64,000 bases of DNA, taken from assembly GCF_902459465.1 (NCBI RefSeq), contig NC_047062.1:21767919-21831918 (forward strand), written 5' to 3'. A model generated the notes under the pieces. The model searched no databases. It had not been told where the DNA came from and saw only the letters and a program-made list of their open reading frames with translations. The stretch's first letter is position 1. Each line of letters begins with the position of its first letter. This document shows, one piece after another, positions 23,610-35,227 of the stretch. The position numbers and the translations under genes are program-made. Source of the DNA: Asterias rubens (taxonomy: Eukaryota; Echinodermata; Asteroidea; Forcipulatida; Asteriidae).

Positions 23610-23790
23610 AAGTGCACTGGCTTCGTTTACGTGCGTTACACAACACACGAGGCCAACGGCTTAACGTCCCATCCGAATGACGAAGCAATTTGTTAAGTGT
23701 CTTGCCTAAAGGCCACAGTGTCGCGACTGAGACTCGAACCCACACTCTTACACATTATCGGTGTATGGGTAAAACACAAACTTTGTTTGT
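23610..23790 (-). repeat. tRNA-derived SINE
   Basis: Read on the minus strand, the B-box-like GGGTTCGAGTCTCAGT is followed by GGCAAGACACTTAACAAAT and TTCGTCATTCGGATGGGACG. The flank ACATTATCGGTGTATGGGT matches the tail of the other SINEs here, so two SINE modules may be joined. Confidence 0.6.
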
Positions 23791-23989
23791 ATCCACAAGA
23801 AACTTAATAACTATTAAAATTAGTCGTCCCACGATGCTTCAAGTAATGTTCGTCCATTCTGCAAGATTTTATCATTTAGATTTTGTTTTCCAGCCAAGAT
23901 ATAAGCTTTGCATTATTCCTTACGGCCAGGCACATAAGAAGTATAGGTTTACGCCAATCCACTCAGACGGAGACATGACCATTTAATTG

Positions 23990-25587
23990 ATATTATTCTT
24001 TGGCACGCAACAGCAACAATTCTGATACTTAGAGGAAAGAAAAAAACAGAAAAAAAACAGACGTCCTTCATACGAGGTAAAACCTAAAGGGCGATTTCTT
24101 ATTAATAATGTGCAAGCTCCATTTTAATCTTTGCTATTTATCTCCCGTGTGCACTGGTAAGTACCAGTGCCAATCGGTTTATTTTTTTTAGTATTTGCTT
24201 TTAAAGGATTTGTGTTTTTGAAATGAAACTCTAAACTCTAATTGGCAAGTCGACATTTCAGACATGTCTAAGGCCATTAAGCGTCGGGCGTTCGTCTTGT
24301 CAATTTGAAGTGCATTTCAATGTCCAGTTTAATGGCAAGAATAAACAACAGTCCATTTTCTGGGCACTTGAGGGAAAGATCGTTTCATTTAAGACGATAC
24401 TTTATCCTAGTGGAAAGTAATAAAACAGAATAATATCCTCTTTTTGTATATAGAGTGCTCAACAGATGACAGATTAGAGATTGGTTGATGTCGATTCTAC
24501 AAAATGCTTTTGGGAAACAGTCATCTGCTAATAGACATTTATAAACTATATTATAAAATATCGCTCTGAGATTATTCATCAAGTAAAGATGAAACAGAAA
24601 CCATAATTTGATCTTCCCAAAGGGCGAAAACGAGTTTAAACATTTTGTGGTTTCACTTCGGCATTCTTGCACAATCGATATAATTGTAACTATTATAATA
24701 CTGGGTGCCTCAGACTTTTGCAAAGGCACAATACTTGAGACATGCACCCATGATAATACAAAATATTGGTCTATCTCGTTACCCTTTTTCTCTCATTGTA
24801 TTCAACGTCGAACGTAGGAGTGAGCTTTTATTCAGTCTTGCGGCTCCCGACAAACAAGGGAAGAAAAGAGAAAAAACTGAAGCGATTGTGATAAACGTTG
24901 CTTGGTTTGAAACGTGACACTCGTTTACCACGGCACCTCTGGCGATATGAACACAATCCACGGTTGTGCTCAGTTCACGGGGTAAAAGAATCATTGCACA
25001 ATTATAAGCTTTATTCCTGGTGAAAATGTATTATTGTTTAAAATTATGGAGAATCAAAAGTCAACAAATGTCTTCGGAGAGCAACAGTGATACATTATGG
25101 CTCGACTTTCAAAGTAATAATCAACATAGGCCAAGCTGTGCAACATCATTTAGGAGGCATCATAATAGGTTAGATTGTTAATAATGGGTAACTCTAGCTG
25201 AATTCAATGTAGCCTACATTTTCGCTGACATATTTTGTTCTTAGTCATCTCAATAGGCTTGAGAAACTTACATTTAAAAAAGTCAGTACCCTGGTTTGAC
25301 ATTTTAATGATCTTTGTGTAACTCTAACCAATACATTGGTTTACGTAGATATCAAACTTCGAAAAACGACGTTCAATTACACAGTCAGATTTGGTTGGAG
25401 TAGAATTGGGAATTAACTGTCAATACAAACGAAAGAAAACGCTGTTTTCTGATGTTGACCATTTCAAAAGTGAAAGTACTTTTTGCAGAAAGACTTAGCA
25501 GACGAGTGTCTTAAAGATAAAGTATAACTTCGCTTTTCGGAACAGGTCTATTGTGTATCATATATATTATAGACATAGGTCCCGAAC
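23990..25587. other. Intron sequence without recognised features
   Basis: Lies in the inferred first intron of the acidic secreted-protein gene. AT-rich; several open frames up to about 120 codons on either strand lack any recognisable domain, codon bias or splice context. Confidence 0.45.
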
Positions 25588-25752
25588 TCAATTCGAATAT
25601 TTTAGTGAGCAATTACTTCTTTCTCAAAAAAACTACGATACTGAGGAGCGTTTCTCACAATGTTTTATACTAACAACAGCTCTCCATTGCTCATTGGTTT
25701 TTATGCTAACAATTATTTTGAGTATTTACCAATAGTGTCCAGTGCCTTTTAA
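25588..25752 (-). repeat. Family A element, half copy
   Basis: GCAATTACTTCTTTCTCAAA, GTTTCTCACAATGTTTTATA and CAACAGCTCTCCATTGCTC, then ACCAATAGTGTCCAGTGCCTTTTA. The other half is missing. Confidence 0.7.
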
Positions 25753-25797
25753 CAACGACCCAAGGATTAACGTGCCAGCGCTCTACCAACTGATCTC

Positions 25798-26060
25798 TCT
25801 TTCGTCGTACTGGACTTGTTCTTTCTATAATTTGTTTTTTAAACATATAAAAAAAAACATCTAATTTCAAACACTTGAAGAACCTCGACAAAAACCGTAT
25901 CTGACAAAATGCAACTTGACAAAAAAATCAAAACCTCAAAATTTACATTTTCTAATAGATCAAGATATATTGGGTTTGATTTGCATTGCATTTCATCCTC
26001 AGAAACACTAAAACACTTCTAAAACACTTTTGAGTCAATGATACACAAAAGAGGTGCGGC
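25798..26060 (+). repeat. Direct repeat copy 1, upstream of the secreted-protein exon
   Basis: TTTCGTCGTACTGGACTTGT through GAGTCAATGATACACAAAAG matches 27728-27972 at high identity (AACCTCGACAAAAACCGTAT, TGCAACTTGACAAAAAAATC and CCTCAAAATTTACATTTTCT are shared). Just before it (25757-25795) is a degraded tRNA-like SINE head. Confidence 0.85.
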
Positions 26061-26137
26061 GCAAAAGTTAGTAGAAAATTGATTGGACATGATGTTTTAT
26101 GAGAAGCTGAACAGGGCTTGAATAAGGGCAATTTATT

Positions 26138-26210
26138 AGAATGGGATTTGAACCTACGACCCCATGATTAACGTGCTAGCGCTCTACCACTGAACGATCT
26201 CTATAGCTTT
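26138..26210 (-). repeat. tRNA-derived SINE head
   Basis: AATGGGATTTGAACCTACGA (B box on minus) and GTGCTAGCGCTCTACCACTG (A box on minus). The ends do not form a tRNA acceptor stem. Confidence 0.6.
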
Positions 26211-26338
26211 GGTGGTCTTCCTGATCATTGGCAACATCTTTGTTCGGGGTGCCGGTCAGAAGCTACACGGTTTTACAACTTGTATGTTCTCTATATTTTT
26301 TTACTATAGATACACTGAGAAGATTCCACAACATCGTC

Positions 26339-29300
26339 ATGAGGATCTCGAGGGGACAGCATACCCCATTGGCGGTGGGCTTTTGCCTTATACTGTTGTC
26401 ATTGTTCGGTCGTCAGCGGTGTACGGCTTTCCCAGTGGTAGAGGAACTCCCTGCCGACCCATGGGGGAATGGTGCCGATCTGACGGTACCAAAGACTAAG
26501 GAGGAGTACGGTAATGAGGAGGGGTTTCTCGGTGGTGGAGACATTTTCACGGGGGACAAAAACGCAGAGGACCAAGCCTGGGGGTCTTACGTGGACCTTC
26601 CTGGGGACGGTGATGGTTCGTTGGGGCACTACGACGCCAATGACTGGGGCAGTTTTTTTACACCCTCCTCTGATAACAAGGCCGAGTATGATTATAATAG
26701 CGACTATGATCCTCTAGGGGGCGGTATGTTCACCAGTGATATCATTGATCCTTCAATAAGCCATAGTCTGTACGGTGGCTCAACATCGAATCAAGACGAT
26801 ATACCACAGACTGGGGATGGACACAATTCAAACATGGATGTTAAACTTTTACCGGTAACTGGGTTAGGTTTTGATGCGGGTCAGGACTTGTTCGATACGA
26901 ACGGTATGATGGAGCAAGGCGGGGTGGGTCTCCAGGAGGGGAAACCGGGTACCCCTGCTGGGGCAGGAGGTGAGAGCAACCATGAAACGAACGCCGTTGA
27001 TGGGAGCGTTCTTCCCGGGGCCCGTCCCATCCAAGACGTTCCTAACGTCTTATCGTCAGTCCTTGCCAAAGATGACGATATACCAGCAGTTCCTCAGGAG
27101 GCGGATATGTCTGTTGGTTTCAATGGGATCGGCCTCCATGCACGACACGGAGCGACAGACCAGTTTACGGACGAGAAAGATGACAAGGTTTGCAGAGCAC
27201 ATTCAAGTCAGATTCGTTTAATGAACTTTTTCTTTATCAAGCGCGAAACTTAAATTGATAATATCTGCGTGGTTTTTGGCCATTGCTTTCCTAGCAAAAA
27301 GAATCCTACTCCAGGCCTACTATTTGTCGCTCCTTGAATTCCGCTCTTGAAGGAGCACGGCACTTTTTTGTGGTAAAAGGCACTTCTATAATGAGCAAAT
27401 TATTCATTTGTATTGGAACTTCCAAAAAAACAAACATGCAGGGCACCATGACAATTGATGTGGTAACGGTTTTATTTGCGGTGTTTTCTGTTTTATTATT
27501 TTAACCCCTTTTCGAAACCATTTATACGATCAATGTTCCAGAAAAGTTCACACGATTTGCCTAGCTTGTCCTTTCCATAAATACGTAGATTGGAAAAAAA
27601 AGGGAAAAAATCACAACACTTACAACCTCGTCAAAGACTGTGTCTGACAAAAAGCAACTTGACAAAAATTATACCTCCAAATTAACCATGCATTAACCCC
27701 TTTTCGACACCCTTTATACGTTTCAGAATACCATTCGTCGTACTTGACTTGTTCTTTCTATAAGTTTTTTTTTTAAACATATCAAAAAATCAAATTTCAA
27801 ACACTTATAGAACCTCGACAAAAACCGTATCGTACAAAATGCAACTTGACAAAAAAATCATAACCTCAAAATTTACATTTTCTAATGGATCAAGATACAT
27901 TGGGGCTGATTTGCACTGCATTTTATCCTCGGAAACACTAAAACACTTTTGAGTCAATGATACACAAAAGAAGTACATACTAAAAAGTATCCTAACTCAC
28001 TTCTAAAGTGTTTTATCGCAAGGCACCGTGTTATTTATTAATACAAATTTTCCGAAAACCAATTGAAACGACATCGTGCATACTAAATTAGAAAGAGACG
28101 GTCAAAGTAATGGGAAACAAGTGCGTGGTCAAATAGGCCTTGCCTGCATGTAGAAAAGTTTGAAAAGCGCATCGGTAAAGGCGATCGACAAAGTGGCCTC
28201 TAGGCTGAATTTCGGACTTAAACAGCCTCCGGAGGGTCTATTTGAATTTCATTATAAACGAACTAAAAACAAACGTTTTCGGACCGTTTTTTTTCTCTTC
28301 GATTTTGCCCTTTAATTGGAAAAGAAACCCTCTTATCTTGTCAAAACTAAAAAATTCGCAATTGTCCAATTTCAATGGAAAATGCCTCGAGGTATAAAAA
28401 CCGCATGGGTTTCATTTGATACTAATCAGGAGTATGAAATCAACCAGTTGCTTGTTTTGTTGTTTGGGGGGTTTTCAATTCTTTTCGTTTTTCTGGAACT
28501 GACTCACGACGACGACAAACAAACTTGTAAGACGAGGCCTTTTCCCCTGGCCTCTTCTAACCTCTGGTAACATGAGATAACTCGAGAAGGAATTGATGCC
28601 ATTGTTGACCTTCTTTAAGGCCATGGGGTCCTTATTCAACAGTCGTACCCCAAGCATCAAACATTTCATTTCAATGCAGTTCCATTTAGTACAAAATAAT
28701 GAGAAAACCGCCTCTTCGTCGAATTGCTTGGATGCACATGTCTGTACTCTTTGCTGATGTCAGAGTGTTTGTTGTTCCAGATATTGTTTGATTTTGTTTC
28801 GGTTGCTGTCTAACTAGGCCGAATTGCATGGCCCTGCTTACTGTAAGCAAAGAATTTGCGCTTACAGAAGCGGGAAGTTATATCAATGGTTCCGCGGGGA
28901 GTTCCATGTGTTGGTGGGAACTGCATTGTTCGCTTGTACAACTGGCACATAAATTCGGCGCATTGCAGCAACATCCAAAAGCGTCTTTTAGTGGTTTATC
29001 TAATATTTATTTTTACTTATTGTCGTCTTCTTATATAATGTTCGTTTGTACCCCGCGGTGGTGCAATTTTTGTGTGTTTTATCTATGCTATTTTTATCAA
29101 TATTGTTATCCTGTAATGCCACATTATTCAGCTTCGTGCTGTCAGTTGGTTTTTTTAATAAAAATGAATGAATGAATGAAAAAAAAAAAAAAGCAACATC
29201 CCACCCATGACGTCAAAGTATTGCCCTGTGCGCACGCTATCAACGGCAGAAGTGTTTCTAGTTTTTCAAAATCTTGAAGTTGGGGCCAATTGTTTTGATC

Positions 29301-29612
29301 GAAAATTACGAACAAATTCAAAAGTGTTTCAAACATCACAATTACATTACAGACACATAAACAAGTTCGGATATAATTTGTTCGCTCATTCAAGTAGCTG
29401 TTGAATCAGGTTCGTTGCAATGTTTTTGAAGTACTATTTTGGTTAACTTTTTGTTCTTCTCCCAGCCAGCAGGAAGACCGTTAGATGAATCACTGGGTGC
29501 CATACAGCACACATCACGGACTGAAGGAGACAGTGTCCACTCCCTACTGCGCCAGATCGTACTCCTTGTCAACAGACTGATCGAAGCACAGGGAAAACAA
29601 ACAGCCAGTTAG
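26339..29612 (+). CDS. Unrecognised secreted acidic protein, two coding exons
   Basis: Coding exons 26339-27187 and 29466-29612 (TAG 29610-29612) join in phase 0 and give 331 residues. The first coding exon probably begins at 26310 after the acceptor TTACTATAG; the ATG at 26339 is followed by a signal peptide (basic start, core AVGFCLILLSLFG, likely cleavage after CTA at residue 30). The mature chain has no cysteine and is rich in Asp, Glu, Gly, Asn and Ser, with patches such as GGGDIFTGDK, DLPGDGDGSLGHYDANDWGS and YDYNSDYDPLGGG. It is probably disordered. It has almost no dibasic sites, unlike a neuropeptide precursor. The short last exon (RPLDESLGAIQHTS, then SVHSLLRQIVLLVNRLIEAQ) ends in an amphipathic helix-like segment. 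An in-frame ATG at 26228 exists but lies before the acceptor. I do not recognise the family; the granin-like acidity and the 7B2 neighbour are only suggestive. Donor AAG|GTTTGC is weak; acceptor TTCTTCTCCCAG is good. Confidence 0.7.
27188..27727 (+). repeat. Intron start, with a partial third copy of the flanking repeat
   Basis: 27497-27720 holds a diverged version of the 25798/27728 repeat (CTTACAACCTCGTCAAAGAC, AAAAAGCAACTTGACAAAAA). It is bounded by TAACCCCTTTTCGAAACC at 27503 and TAACCCCTTTTCGACACC at 27694. The rest of the stretch shows no feature. Confidence 0.6.
27728..27972 (+). repeat. Direct repeat copy 2, downstream of the secreted-protein exon
   Basis: Same orientation as 25798-26060. 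ATTCGTCGTACTTGACTTGT through GAGTCAATGATACACAAAAG, with few differences and a short deletion of the doubled AAACACTTCT. Confidence 0.85.
27973..28815. other. Intron of the secreted-protein gene, no recognised feature
   Basis: A mixed AT-rich stretch. Short open frames (for example 28316-28570) show no domain. Confidence 0.4.
28816..29193 (+). repeat. LINE-like 3' end with (TGAA)n tail
   Basis: Ends with AATAAAAATGAATGAATGAATG followed by an A run (29155-29192). A noncoding 3' region ending in short tandem TGAA/AATG units and poly-A is typical of 5'-truncated non-LTR retrotransposons. No reverse-transcriptase sequence remains. Confidence 0.55.
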
Positions 29613-29689
29613 GAGTTGGCCTCTTTGTATATATTAATCGCCTATAAATTTATTGATAACTATAGATGGCCATTTTATTTAATTTAATT

Positions 29690-29770
29690 TAATTTTTTTT
29701 TTTTTTTTTTTTTGGGGGGGGGGGGGTGATAGGGAAGGTGTGGGTTGGGAGGGGAGGGGGAGGGAGTGAC
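29690..29770. repeat. Poly-T/poly-G and GGGA-rich simple sequence
   Basis: A TTTAATTTAATTT run, about 22 T, about 13 G, then GGGAGGGGAGGGGGAGGG, in the probable 3' UTR or flank of the secreted-protein gene. G-runs of this kind could form a quadruplex. Confidence 0.85.
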
Positions 29771-30186
29771 CATTGTTTAAGGAAGGTAAGGGCCCATAGA
29801 AGATGATTGGAATTGGGTGATTGGTACGAGAGGGTGGTTGACTGATGACGATGATGATTAATTTCTGGTGTCATGTTGGATATTCGTGGGTCCCCCCCCC
29901 ATGGGGCGTGTTTCCGGCCTAAAGGTACTTGAAGGTAGTTGATTCAAGAGGGCGCTATATCGGACGCAATTTCATGTGTTGGGGCGGGTTGGGGCACCAC
30001 AGAATCTCTGAGAATTTCATGCCATACCGGTGTGGCAGGAGACACGTCCCCCAGGAGATTCGGTTCCCCCATTTGACAAACTGTGTACAAACTTTTAATT
30101 TTTTTCTGTGGGTCATTCCACAGAAAGGTCATTTTGAGTTATATTTTGTTTTGAGTTATATTTGTTTGGTAAAGTTTATTTCGCCA

Positions 30187-30194
30187 TGACGTCA
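30187..30194. promoter_or_regulatory. Perfect CRE palindrome TGACGTCA
   Basis: An isolated TGACGTCA between the secreted-protein gene and 7B2. It matches the CREB/ATF consensus, but use is unknown. Confidence 0.3.
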
Positions 30195-30828
30195 CACGAC
30201 TAGTCATTAATATTCATAAGCTACCAAAATATTATGTGCCTCCGGGTCCAAAGCGTGCAATTAGTCTTGTGTTTGTATCAGTGGCCTTTGGGAACGATTT
30301 GACACAACTATTAACGACTGGAACGCTGTGAATACATAACAGACTGTACAAGCCTCAGGCGTATCCAAAACAAGAAAATAACTTGAATGGGAACTAGACT
30401 TTTCTATGAAGTTAGATCGTTGACTTCTATGTACAAAATATTCTATATAAAAAAAATCCCATAACAGTTTGTGATGAATACGGTAACAATAGTTTGTACA
30501 CAACAAGTAATTTTGAAACACAGATAAAACATGTGACGAGTAGTTTTTCAGGAACCCCATTTTGTCAATCACGCCGAATGTGCGACCACTACATAATGAG
30601 CGTCAGTTGGGCAACATTCTTAATCGGTAGTTGGAAACGGGAGTCTAGGGCTTTAACCCTTTGTAAATGGATGCCTAAACATCGTCCACAATAGTTCGTG
30701 TGCACCAACATGACAACGATTTACATATAAACTGCACAATGCCATTTCATTTCGAGCGACGACCGACGATTTTGTCGCGGGATGTCAAAGGTCACTATTT
30801 TTAGCCTCGTACAAAAAATTTATTTCCC

Positions 30829-30966
30829 TTTTAACGTCATCGCAATTGCGATGACTTTAGTGAAACGCAGAATTAGCGACATCGCAATTGCGATGGATTT
30901 GAGGTTTGCGCGATCTCATCGCAAGTGTGTTAGCGATGATCGCAAACATAGACGTTAGTGAAATCG
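30829..30966. repeat. Palindrome cluster based on CATCGCAATTGCGATG
   Basis: Perfect 16-bp palindromes at 30838-30853 and 30880-30895, then CTCATCGCAAGTG and GCGATGATCGC variants. Outer words AACGTCAT (30833) and GACGTTAGTGAAAT (30951) suggest a small foldback element of about 130 bp. Confidence 0.7.
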
Positions 30967-31359
30967 GGGGGGGGGGCTGTTAACACGAATGGCAGGGAAG
31001 TTTAATTTCACACTTGAAAGCCTTTTCTTTAAACAGTATAACTTATGTCTCTGAAATTTGGTTGATCACTCTGAATATTTTTGCTAAAACTAAGTTTAAC
31101 TATAAATTATGTATACTGGCATAACCCAATCTCAGATTAGAACTTGGCTATTTTGTTGATACAAATAAAGTTATTGGAACATAATGTGATAAAAAGTTAA
31201 CGTCTTATTGTGTGTTTGTTTCTACGTGACTATTATTTACTCTGTTCGGACCAATCCTTGATCCTGCAAGAATATCACGGGTACCCGGTACTTATACGAC
31301 AGTGTCTGAGTGTCTGACAATGCCATATTCGGACTCGGCTATATACACTGGGGCTTTTT

Positions 31360-31515
31360 TTCCCGCAGGGACGAAATTTATAGAGCAGCTTAAGCATAAA
31401 CAAAACCACAAAAAAATTATGCTTACCAGAATAATCTAAATAGTCAAAACATAACCGGTATCCTGCTTAGTTCGGTTCTAGCAAAACAAATGGTAAGCAA
31501 TACTTTCTGGGCCCA
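31360..31515. repeat. Family F foldback element
   Basis: AAATTTATAGAGCAGCTTAAGCATAA at the left; GGTATCCTGCTTAG, GGTAAGCAATA and CTGGGCCCA at the right. Confidence 0.6.
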
Positions 31516-32324
31516 CTCGCTTCTTTTTATGGCACCTACATAGCATTCAAAAGTTTCCTATTCGGATACGACACTATTCGGCAAGATATTGGCACCATGA
31601 TAAAGGCATTTTAAATTAAGTTTCCCCTCTTGCTTCACCCAAGAATATCAGAGTGAGTTTAATAATATCTCCAGCAAAAAGCTTACATGATTAATGCTTA
31701 ACACGTACGTACCATAGGCCAATGTAGGCCATGGAGGTTGTATCAGGTTTGCCAATCCTCCTTAGAGCGCATGGATCCCGAGACTAACATGGAAAACTAA
31801 ATCTGAAATCCTGGTTCGTTAAAAAGAGCTCATGGTAGATTTTGTTTGTATACCTTTCTATGGTTATGCCCGATCGTATCAAACTTTGTTTGGTCACATA
31901 GATGCAACGAGAGCAGTGTTATCTACCACTGAATCCAACCTAAGTCACTCATCCACGTGGTTGTTAACATTATACGTGAACAAGACTGCATTATCGCTGG
32001 CACCTTGTCTCTTGTTTTCTTGTGGGGAGTATAGAAGAAAAGATGCGCCTAAAATAAGGCTTTCTGGAGGCGAGGATTTAAACAGACTCTAAAGTCGATC
32101 CCCCCTTAAGACAACACTATATCAACCAGGAGTGCAATAGCTACATCACTGTGCATATGAGGACAGAAAACTAACAGTTTATAGGTGTAGATGCGGTTAC
32201 CGTGGCAACCCATCTTTCATTGCTACGTTTATGATGGAGCCACCTCTACACAAACGAATTGACAGAGTCTCTGTTTAACCGTTCGTTCAGATGCCATGGT
32301 TGCTTGGTGCGTGAGTCCAGTGTA

Positions 32325-32945
32325 CTTAATTACGATCTGACTGTACACACTCTGACGATTCCAGTGCACCCTTTCCGAAACGGGAAATGGCGATGGTTGA
32401 TTTAATATCCAACTAGCCTTAGTCTCCACCCCAAATTAAGGGCATTCTCCATTAAAGGCACTGGACACCTTTGGTAATTGTCAAATACCAGTATTCTCTC
32501 TAGGTATATATCTCAACATTATGCATAAAATAACAAATCTGTGAAAATCTTGACTCATTTTGTCATCGAAGTTGCAAGAGAATAATGAAAGAACAAAACA
32601 TAATTGTTGCATAAAATTTGTTTGCTCAGATGCTCATTATGCTCAGATGTCTTTCAATATTGAGTGTGAAATGATCTCACTTTCTCAAAAACTATGACAC
32701 TTCAGAGGGAGCCGTTTCTCACAATGTTTTATACTATCAACAGCTCTCCGTTGCTTGCCAAGTGTAAGTTTTCATGCTAACAACTATTTTGAGTAATTAC
32801 CGATAGTGTCCATGCCTTTAATTACGACCAGACTGTGCACACACGGACGATTCCAGTGCAATCTCCGCAACGGGAGATGGCGATGGTTAATTTAATATCC
32901 ATAACCTGAGTCCCCCCCCCCCCCAAATACGGGCATTCTCCATTA
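32325..32945. repeat. Family A element flanked by about 125-bp direct repeats
   Basis: 32325-32452 and 32819-32945 share TTAATTACGA, CTGT..ACACAC, GACGATTCCAGTGCA, GGCGATGGTT.ATTTAATATCC and GGGCATTCTCCATTA. Between them lies a family A copy in minus orientation (32452-32820, TTAAAGGCACTGGACACCTT to CCGATAGTGTCCATGCCTTTAA). Confidence 0.85.
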
Positions 32946-33059
32946 TGGAAGCATGGGATGGTGGATAACCCAGGCTATGTGTAGGCCTACGTCAATGGAT
33001 CTCAAGGGAGATGCGGAAACCACCAGCCCGGCATAATCATTACCTCCTCCGCTGTCGTC

Positions 33060-33232
33060 TTCGCCTTCGAGGACTCGGCACTCTACGTCATTGCTGCGGA
33101 ATATCATTAGTATTAACTGCGTAGTATATTTTCTTATTCAGTATTTTTTTGCGAGGCAGACTGCTCGATAATACAGCATATTTTCAAGACAAAATACGGA
33201 AATATCAACCTGAAAACATTTCTACTGGAAGG
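33060..33232 (+). promoter_or_regulatory. Putative promoter and noncoding exon 1 of the 7B2 gene
   Basis: A CRE-like TACGTCATT lies at 33084-33092 and an AT-rich TATA-like TAGTATATTTTC at about 33122-33133. A possible leader runs to the consensus donor GGAAG|GGTAAGT region (GT at 33233). The matching acceptor is CCCTCATCACCTCAG at 35204, 23 bp before the 7B2 ATG. The start of transcription is inferred only. Confidence 0.35.
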
Positions 33233-34470
33233 GTAAGTGTTGGTTGTTTATTTAAATGATATTTGTGTAATAAAGATATGCTGGATTTGGTGATAGTGTG
33301 TGTCTAAGCATCGCAATAAGGCTGGTATATCTTTACTGAGCTTATGGTCCATCAATTTTATTGCGAAAGAGCATATAGCGTATGGTTGGATGAAAACAAT
33401 ATTCTCAGAACAATCGAGAAATGTTCTGATTTTCTTGTTAATGAGGAGAGCTTTGTATTACACTCATTGTAACTGACTGCTGGATGTGTGTTCAATTTTT
33501 TGTCGTTTGGTGTTCCTTTTTACGGAGCGGTTGTCTCGGCAATATCGATTCAAAATGGCGGACATTTGTTTTCGGTCACCATTTTCAGCATCTTCACTAT
33601 CAGCACTATGTGTGATAGTCTGTTTGTAAATTCGCGTTTCGGTGTTTAGCATATGTACTCCTGATTCATTAACCATTTTTCTTTTTTTTCTGAATTTTTC
33701 TCATCGTTTAAAACGTATTTTAATGATATGCATTTCTATCAATTATGAAAGATTCATTATATTGCTTCTAAAGTAACACATGTTTACATCAAATCAGTAT
33801 TCCTTTATTCCACTGTGAACAGATTTATTCACACAAAAATGAGTAAAACTTTATAAATTTGTCTCCGAAAATGAGACAAAACACCATATCTAAATCAGGA
33901 ACACACCTAGATAATATCAGTATGGGATGCAAGTATCTGTGATTTCAAACAAGGCTCTCCTATATTGGAGAGACTTTTGGAAAATGAGCTTCATCACTGT
34001 CAAGCAGGAATATCGAATAACCATTGTGCTTGACTACTTGATATGCATGATTCTTGATTGAATTAATTGATTGATTCGGTAAACATTACATTTTGTCAAA
34101 CACAAGAATGGTATATAATATATATAATATACGGCTTTGCATTATAGCAGCATAGGCATAGCCCTATTATTTTGTCACTTTTGGTTGCCCCAGAATGTGT
34201 TCTTCCACCATTAATTTTTCAAAGAAACATCTGCGATGACCTTATGCCCAAGTGTCTTTCTCATAGTATAATCTGCCAAATGCATTGCTTGTCTCAACAA
34301 AGGCATAATTTGCCCACATATCTGGCCCACTAGGCCTATACAATTAAAACAAATTAAATAAATAAACGAATACCGGTAAAATAGAGGCATTCGATTCCTC
34401 TTTTTAAACAAAATAGAATTGAAAGCCCTTTGACTCCCCACCGCACATCATTAAAAGCAACATAAACACC

Positions 34471-34640
34471 CAGTGACGTCATTCATTATGGGCCAATCGA
34501 GCTTCATAAATCACAACGTCATGTAATATCTGACATTTCAAGACCTCACCTCCACCCCCTCACCCACCATCAGGTTTACTCACTGCACAGCAGGGTCAGA
34601 TATTCCTTGTCAATAATTAACCGTTCGTTTAATATCGCAT
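34471..34640 (+). promoter_or_regulatory. Possible alternative promoter or enhancer of 7B2
   Basis: A perfect TGACGTCA at 34474-34481 is followed by GGGCCAATC (CCAAT box, about 34490), CATAAATC, and a second AACGTCA at about 34516, in DNA that is less repeat-like than its surroundings. About 750 bp upstream of the coding start, inside the inferred first intron. Confidence 0.35.
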
Positions 34641-35227
34641 GCGTCAAAATGGTTCACCATGCGTCGAATACACAGGTCGATATGTGTTCGGTAAAAACTA
34701 TCCTGATAGTGCATATGTTTATACGACCAAATACTCATGTTCTAGACGATAGACTTGATTATTACATTTAAGTTGTCTTCATTTTTACAAAACAGAGTAG
34801 GCCTTGTAAGGGTATTCCTATCGTATGAGTGTGTTGTGTCGTCTTACACATCAGCACATGTCATTTTACAAACCCATTTAAATGTTTTTATAATTTATAT
34901 CTCGAAGACATCCGAACATGATTGACAGGAACATGATGCATAAAATATCAACTATAATGCTATGGTGGACTTATAGAAATACAACATATTGATACATAGT
35001 TTTCATCCTGTGTAGAAACTTTGCCGAATTTGAGCACAATAAGCGGTTAGCACAATAATTCTCATCGAGGGAAAGAAGAACACTCAAAATAAAACTAGAA
35101 CTTCATCGGCAATGTTTCAAAGGTCGAACCGCAAACAGAACTTCAAACCCCAACCTCATTTCATGACTAACCCTGCTCTTTCTCCATTGCCCTCATCACC
35201 TCAGGAGAACACAACTAAAACACAAGG

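Noticed and set aside
24385..24747. Open frame of 120 codons on -
   Set aside because: AT-rich, no domain; hydrophobic stretches are expected from the base composition.
26228..26338. Upstream in-frame ATG for the secreted protein
   Set aside because: Lies before a good acceptor at 26309 and overlaps a SINE edge; starting there would bury the signal peptide.
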